DNA of 35,640 nucleotides from contig FR893110.1 of NCBI GenBank assembly GCA_000433355.1, positions 1 to 35,640 on the forward strand, read 5' to 3'. The translations under genes and the position numbers were made by a program. How positions within the stretch are numbered: position 1 is the stretch's first letter; each line of letters begins with the position of its first letter. The notes beneath the pieces were generated by a model. That model made no database searches and was not told the DNA's origin. It was given only the letters and a program-made list of their open reading frames with translations. The stretch is from Alistipes sp. CAG:435 (lineage in GTDB: Bacteria > Bacteroidota > Bacteroidia > Bacteroidales > UBA932). Shown piece by piece: positions 34,423 to 35,640 of the stretch.

Positions 34423-34870
34423 CCGAAGCCTCTGTCCTCGCCCAAGAGCCAGAGCGACATTCCATCCCCAAAACGTCACTCGAGCGTGCCGCGCCGCACC
34501 CTCGGGCGACGTTTCATGCTTTAATTGTTCCCCAAGCGTGTCGTGTGACACCCTTGAGCGACATTTCATGCCTTTATCGTTCCCCAAGCGTGTCGTGTGA
34601 CACCCTCGGGCGACGTTTCATGCCTTAATTGTTCCCCGGGGGTGTCGTGTGACACCCTCGGGCGACATTTCATGCCTTAATTGTTTCCCAAGCGTGTCGT
34701 GTGACACCCTTGAGCGACATTTTATACCATTATCGTTCCTCAAGGGTATTGCCCGACACTCTCGGGTGACTTTTCATGCCTTAATTGTTTCCCAAGCGTG
34801 TTGTGCGGAATTCTTGAGCGACGTTTAGACCCTTTTTTGTTCCTCGGAGATGGTGCTGCGGTCGGAATGG
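34423..34870. repeat. 52-bp tandem repeat array with palindromic core
   Basis: Units begin at 34475, 34527, 34579, 34631, 34683, 34735 and 34787, exactly 52 bp apart. Degenerate units lie on both sides (34423 and 34839). The commonest core is CAAG C GTGTC GTGT GACAC C CTTG, which can fold into a hairpin, followed by the block GAGCGACATTTCATGCCTTA. The unit at 34475 has different bases that still pair (CGAG with CTCG, GTGC with GCAC), and the unit at 34631 pairs GGGTGTC with GACACCC. The period is not a multiple of three, so it is not coding. It starts 5 bp after the last starch gene and may stop or stabilise that transcript. Confidence 0.88.
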
Positions 34871-34965
34871 TTGTGGGGAGGAGTAGGTGAACTGACAAAT
34901 AATCATTATTTTTGCAGGCCGATCTTGGATTTTGTTACTTTGTCTGTTTTGAGTTTGCAGGTGTC

Positions 34966-35586
34966 AATGCGGAAGGCTAGATTGCCGATGACATGTTTAG
35001 GAACAAGGAGACCAAGTATGCGGGATTTGTTTCCTACCGTTTATCGTCCGAAAAGTGGAGAGGAAGCCTTGGACTTCGCTATGAATATGTCCAAGCAATC
35101 AACACGGATCAAGGGGAAGTGAAGAACTAGGCTGATTATTCGGACATTCTGCCTTCCCCGTCACTTTCTTCGTCTCTCGGAAAAGTGGAGCTGAACCTAG
35201 ATTTCAGCAGCAGGGTCAACCGCCCTTCGTTCCGTCAGCTGAACAACAGTATAAGTTACAACAACCAATACCATTACGAACAAGGGAACATTTATCTGAA
35301 ACCGCAATATGTCTATGACGCTGAGTTCAGTCTGGATTACGGCATTTTCGATTTCAAAGTGGATTACCAGTATATCAAGGACTATATTCATCCTACGGTT
35401 GTGGCCATCGCCGGCAAACCCGGAACGGTAGCCTGGATGTCAACAAATGCCGACAGATTCCAGCAGTTAGGCGCGCAATGCGTTGTGGCTCCGGTTATTG
35501 GCTGCTGGAGGCCGACCCTGACGGCAGGAGTGTACAAGCCTTACTTTACGCTTGCGTACAACGGTTCCGAGACTAGTATATTGTAA
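34966..35586 (+). pseudogene. Remnant of an outer-membrane beta-barrel (TonB-receptor-like) gene
   Basis: One continuous frame reads DDMFRNKETKYAGFVSYR, WRGSLGLRYEY, then VELNLDFSSRVNRPSFRQL, YEQGNIYLKPQYVYDAEFSL, FKVDYQYIKDYIHP, and NADRFQQLGAQ through TLTAGVYKPYFTLAYNG. This is the strand pattern of the outer-membrane beta-barrel family related to TonB receptors (OMP_b-brl_3 type), including RPSFRQLN and EGNPYLKP-like blocks. Two in-frame TAG codons interrupt it at 34978-34980 and 35128-35130. The N-terminal signal, plug and early strands are absent, and the last strands are lost after LAYNGSETSIL, where a stop ends the frame at 35586. The open part 35185-35586 might be taken for a gene but is only the middle of the barrel. 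Confidence 0.8.
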
Positions 35587-35596
35587 CATCTAAATA

Positions 35597-35627
35597 TTGC
35601 ATAAAACTAAAAATAATTGTATCTTTG
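35597..35627 (+). promoter_or_regulatory. Outward-facing promoter at the right edge
   Basis: TTGC (35597-35600), 19 bases, and TATCTTTG (35620-35627) match the Bacteroidota pattern closely. The gene it serves must lie beyond the window. Confidence 0.6.
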
Positions 35628-35640
35628 TTGTATCACATAC

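Noticed and set aside
34475..34838. CRISPR array
   Set aside because: The 52-bp units follow each other without spacers, vary among themselves, and no cas gene is in the window.
34978..35130. Recoded TAG codons
   Set aside because: Other genes here, such as the beta-galactosidase gene, end in TAG, and the remnant is also truncated at both ends. Plain decay is simpler.
35185..35586. Complete small outer-membrane protein gene
   Set aside because: It has no signal peptide, and the same beta-barrel family continues upstream in the same frame through two TAG codons, so it is part of a pseudogene.

Overview
The window looks like a chromosomal piece of a Bacteroidales bacterium (phylum Bacteroidota) with GC-rich coding DNA. 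The evidence is two SusC/SusD pairs, a Sus-type starch locus with a SusG-like amylase, a DUF4492-cydAB set, and several promoters of the Bacteroidota type (TTTG, 19-20 bases, TANNTTTG). I cannot name the genus from sequence alone.

Layout. 1-580 holds a cluster of dyad repeats and an AT-richer stretch with no recognisable gene. 544-695 is a complete tRNA-Cys unit (promoter, gene, terminator) on the minus strand. 1007-6081 (plus) carries a secreted metallophosphoesterase/beta-propeller protein and a GH2 beta-galactosidase, closed by a terminator at 6127-6167. 6240-6976 (minus) has a short membrane protein and an apparent GNAT/zinc-ribbon chimera, preceded by a 160-bp palindromic element. glyA (minus) and a SpoU-family RNA methyltransferase (plus) diverge from about 8700.

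9468-14918 (minus) is a SusC/SusD pair whose SusC signal-peptide region is broken by a T8 tract and a 46-bp tandem duplication. 15009-17959 (minus) is DUF4492-cydA-cydB, the high-affinity quinol oxidase. A 600-bp repeat-rich gap follows, then a LytS/LytT-type two-component system (18560-20703, minus).

From 20902 to 34418 (plus) lies the main metabolic unit, a starch or alpha-glucan utilisation locus: MFS sugar transporter, SusC, SusD, one large SusE/F-like protein with six probable starch-binding modules, a SusG-like amylase with a CBM58-like insertion, and a 1018-residue protein that joins two complete GH13 enzymes, the second SusA-like. The inferred flow is: surface binding and cutting (SusD, SusEF, SusG), import through SusC, periplasmic cutting by the double GH13, and inner-membrane uptake by the MFS protein. 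No SusR or GH97 SusB is present; the divergent LytTR system is the obvious candidate regulator.

34423-34870 is a 52-bp tandem repeat array with a palindromic core. 34966-35586 is the remnant of an outer-membrane beta-barrel gene with two in-frame amber codons, and an outward-facing promoter lies at the right edge.
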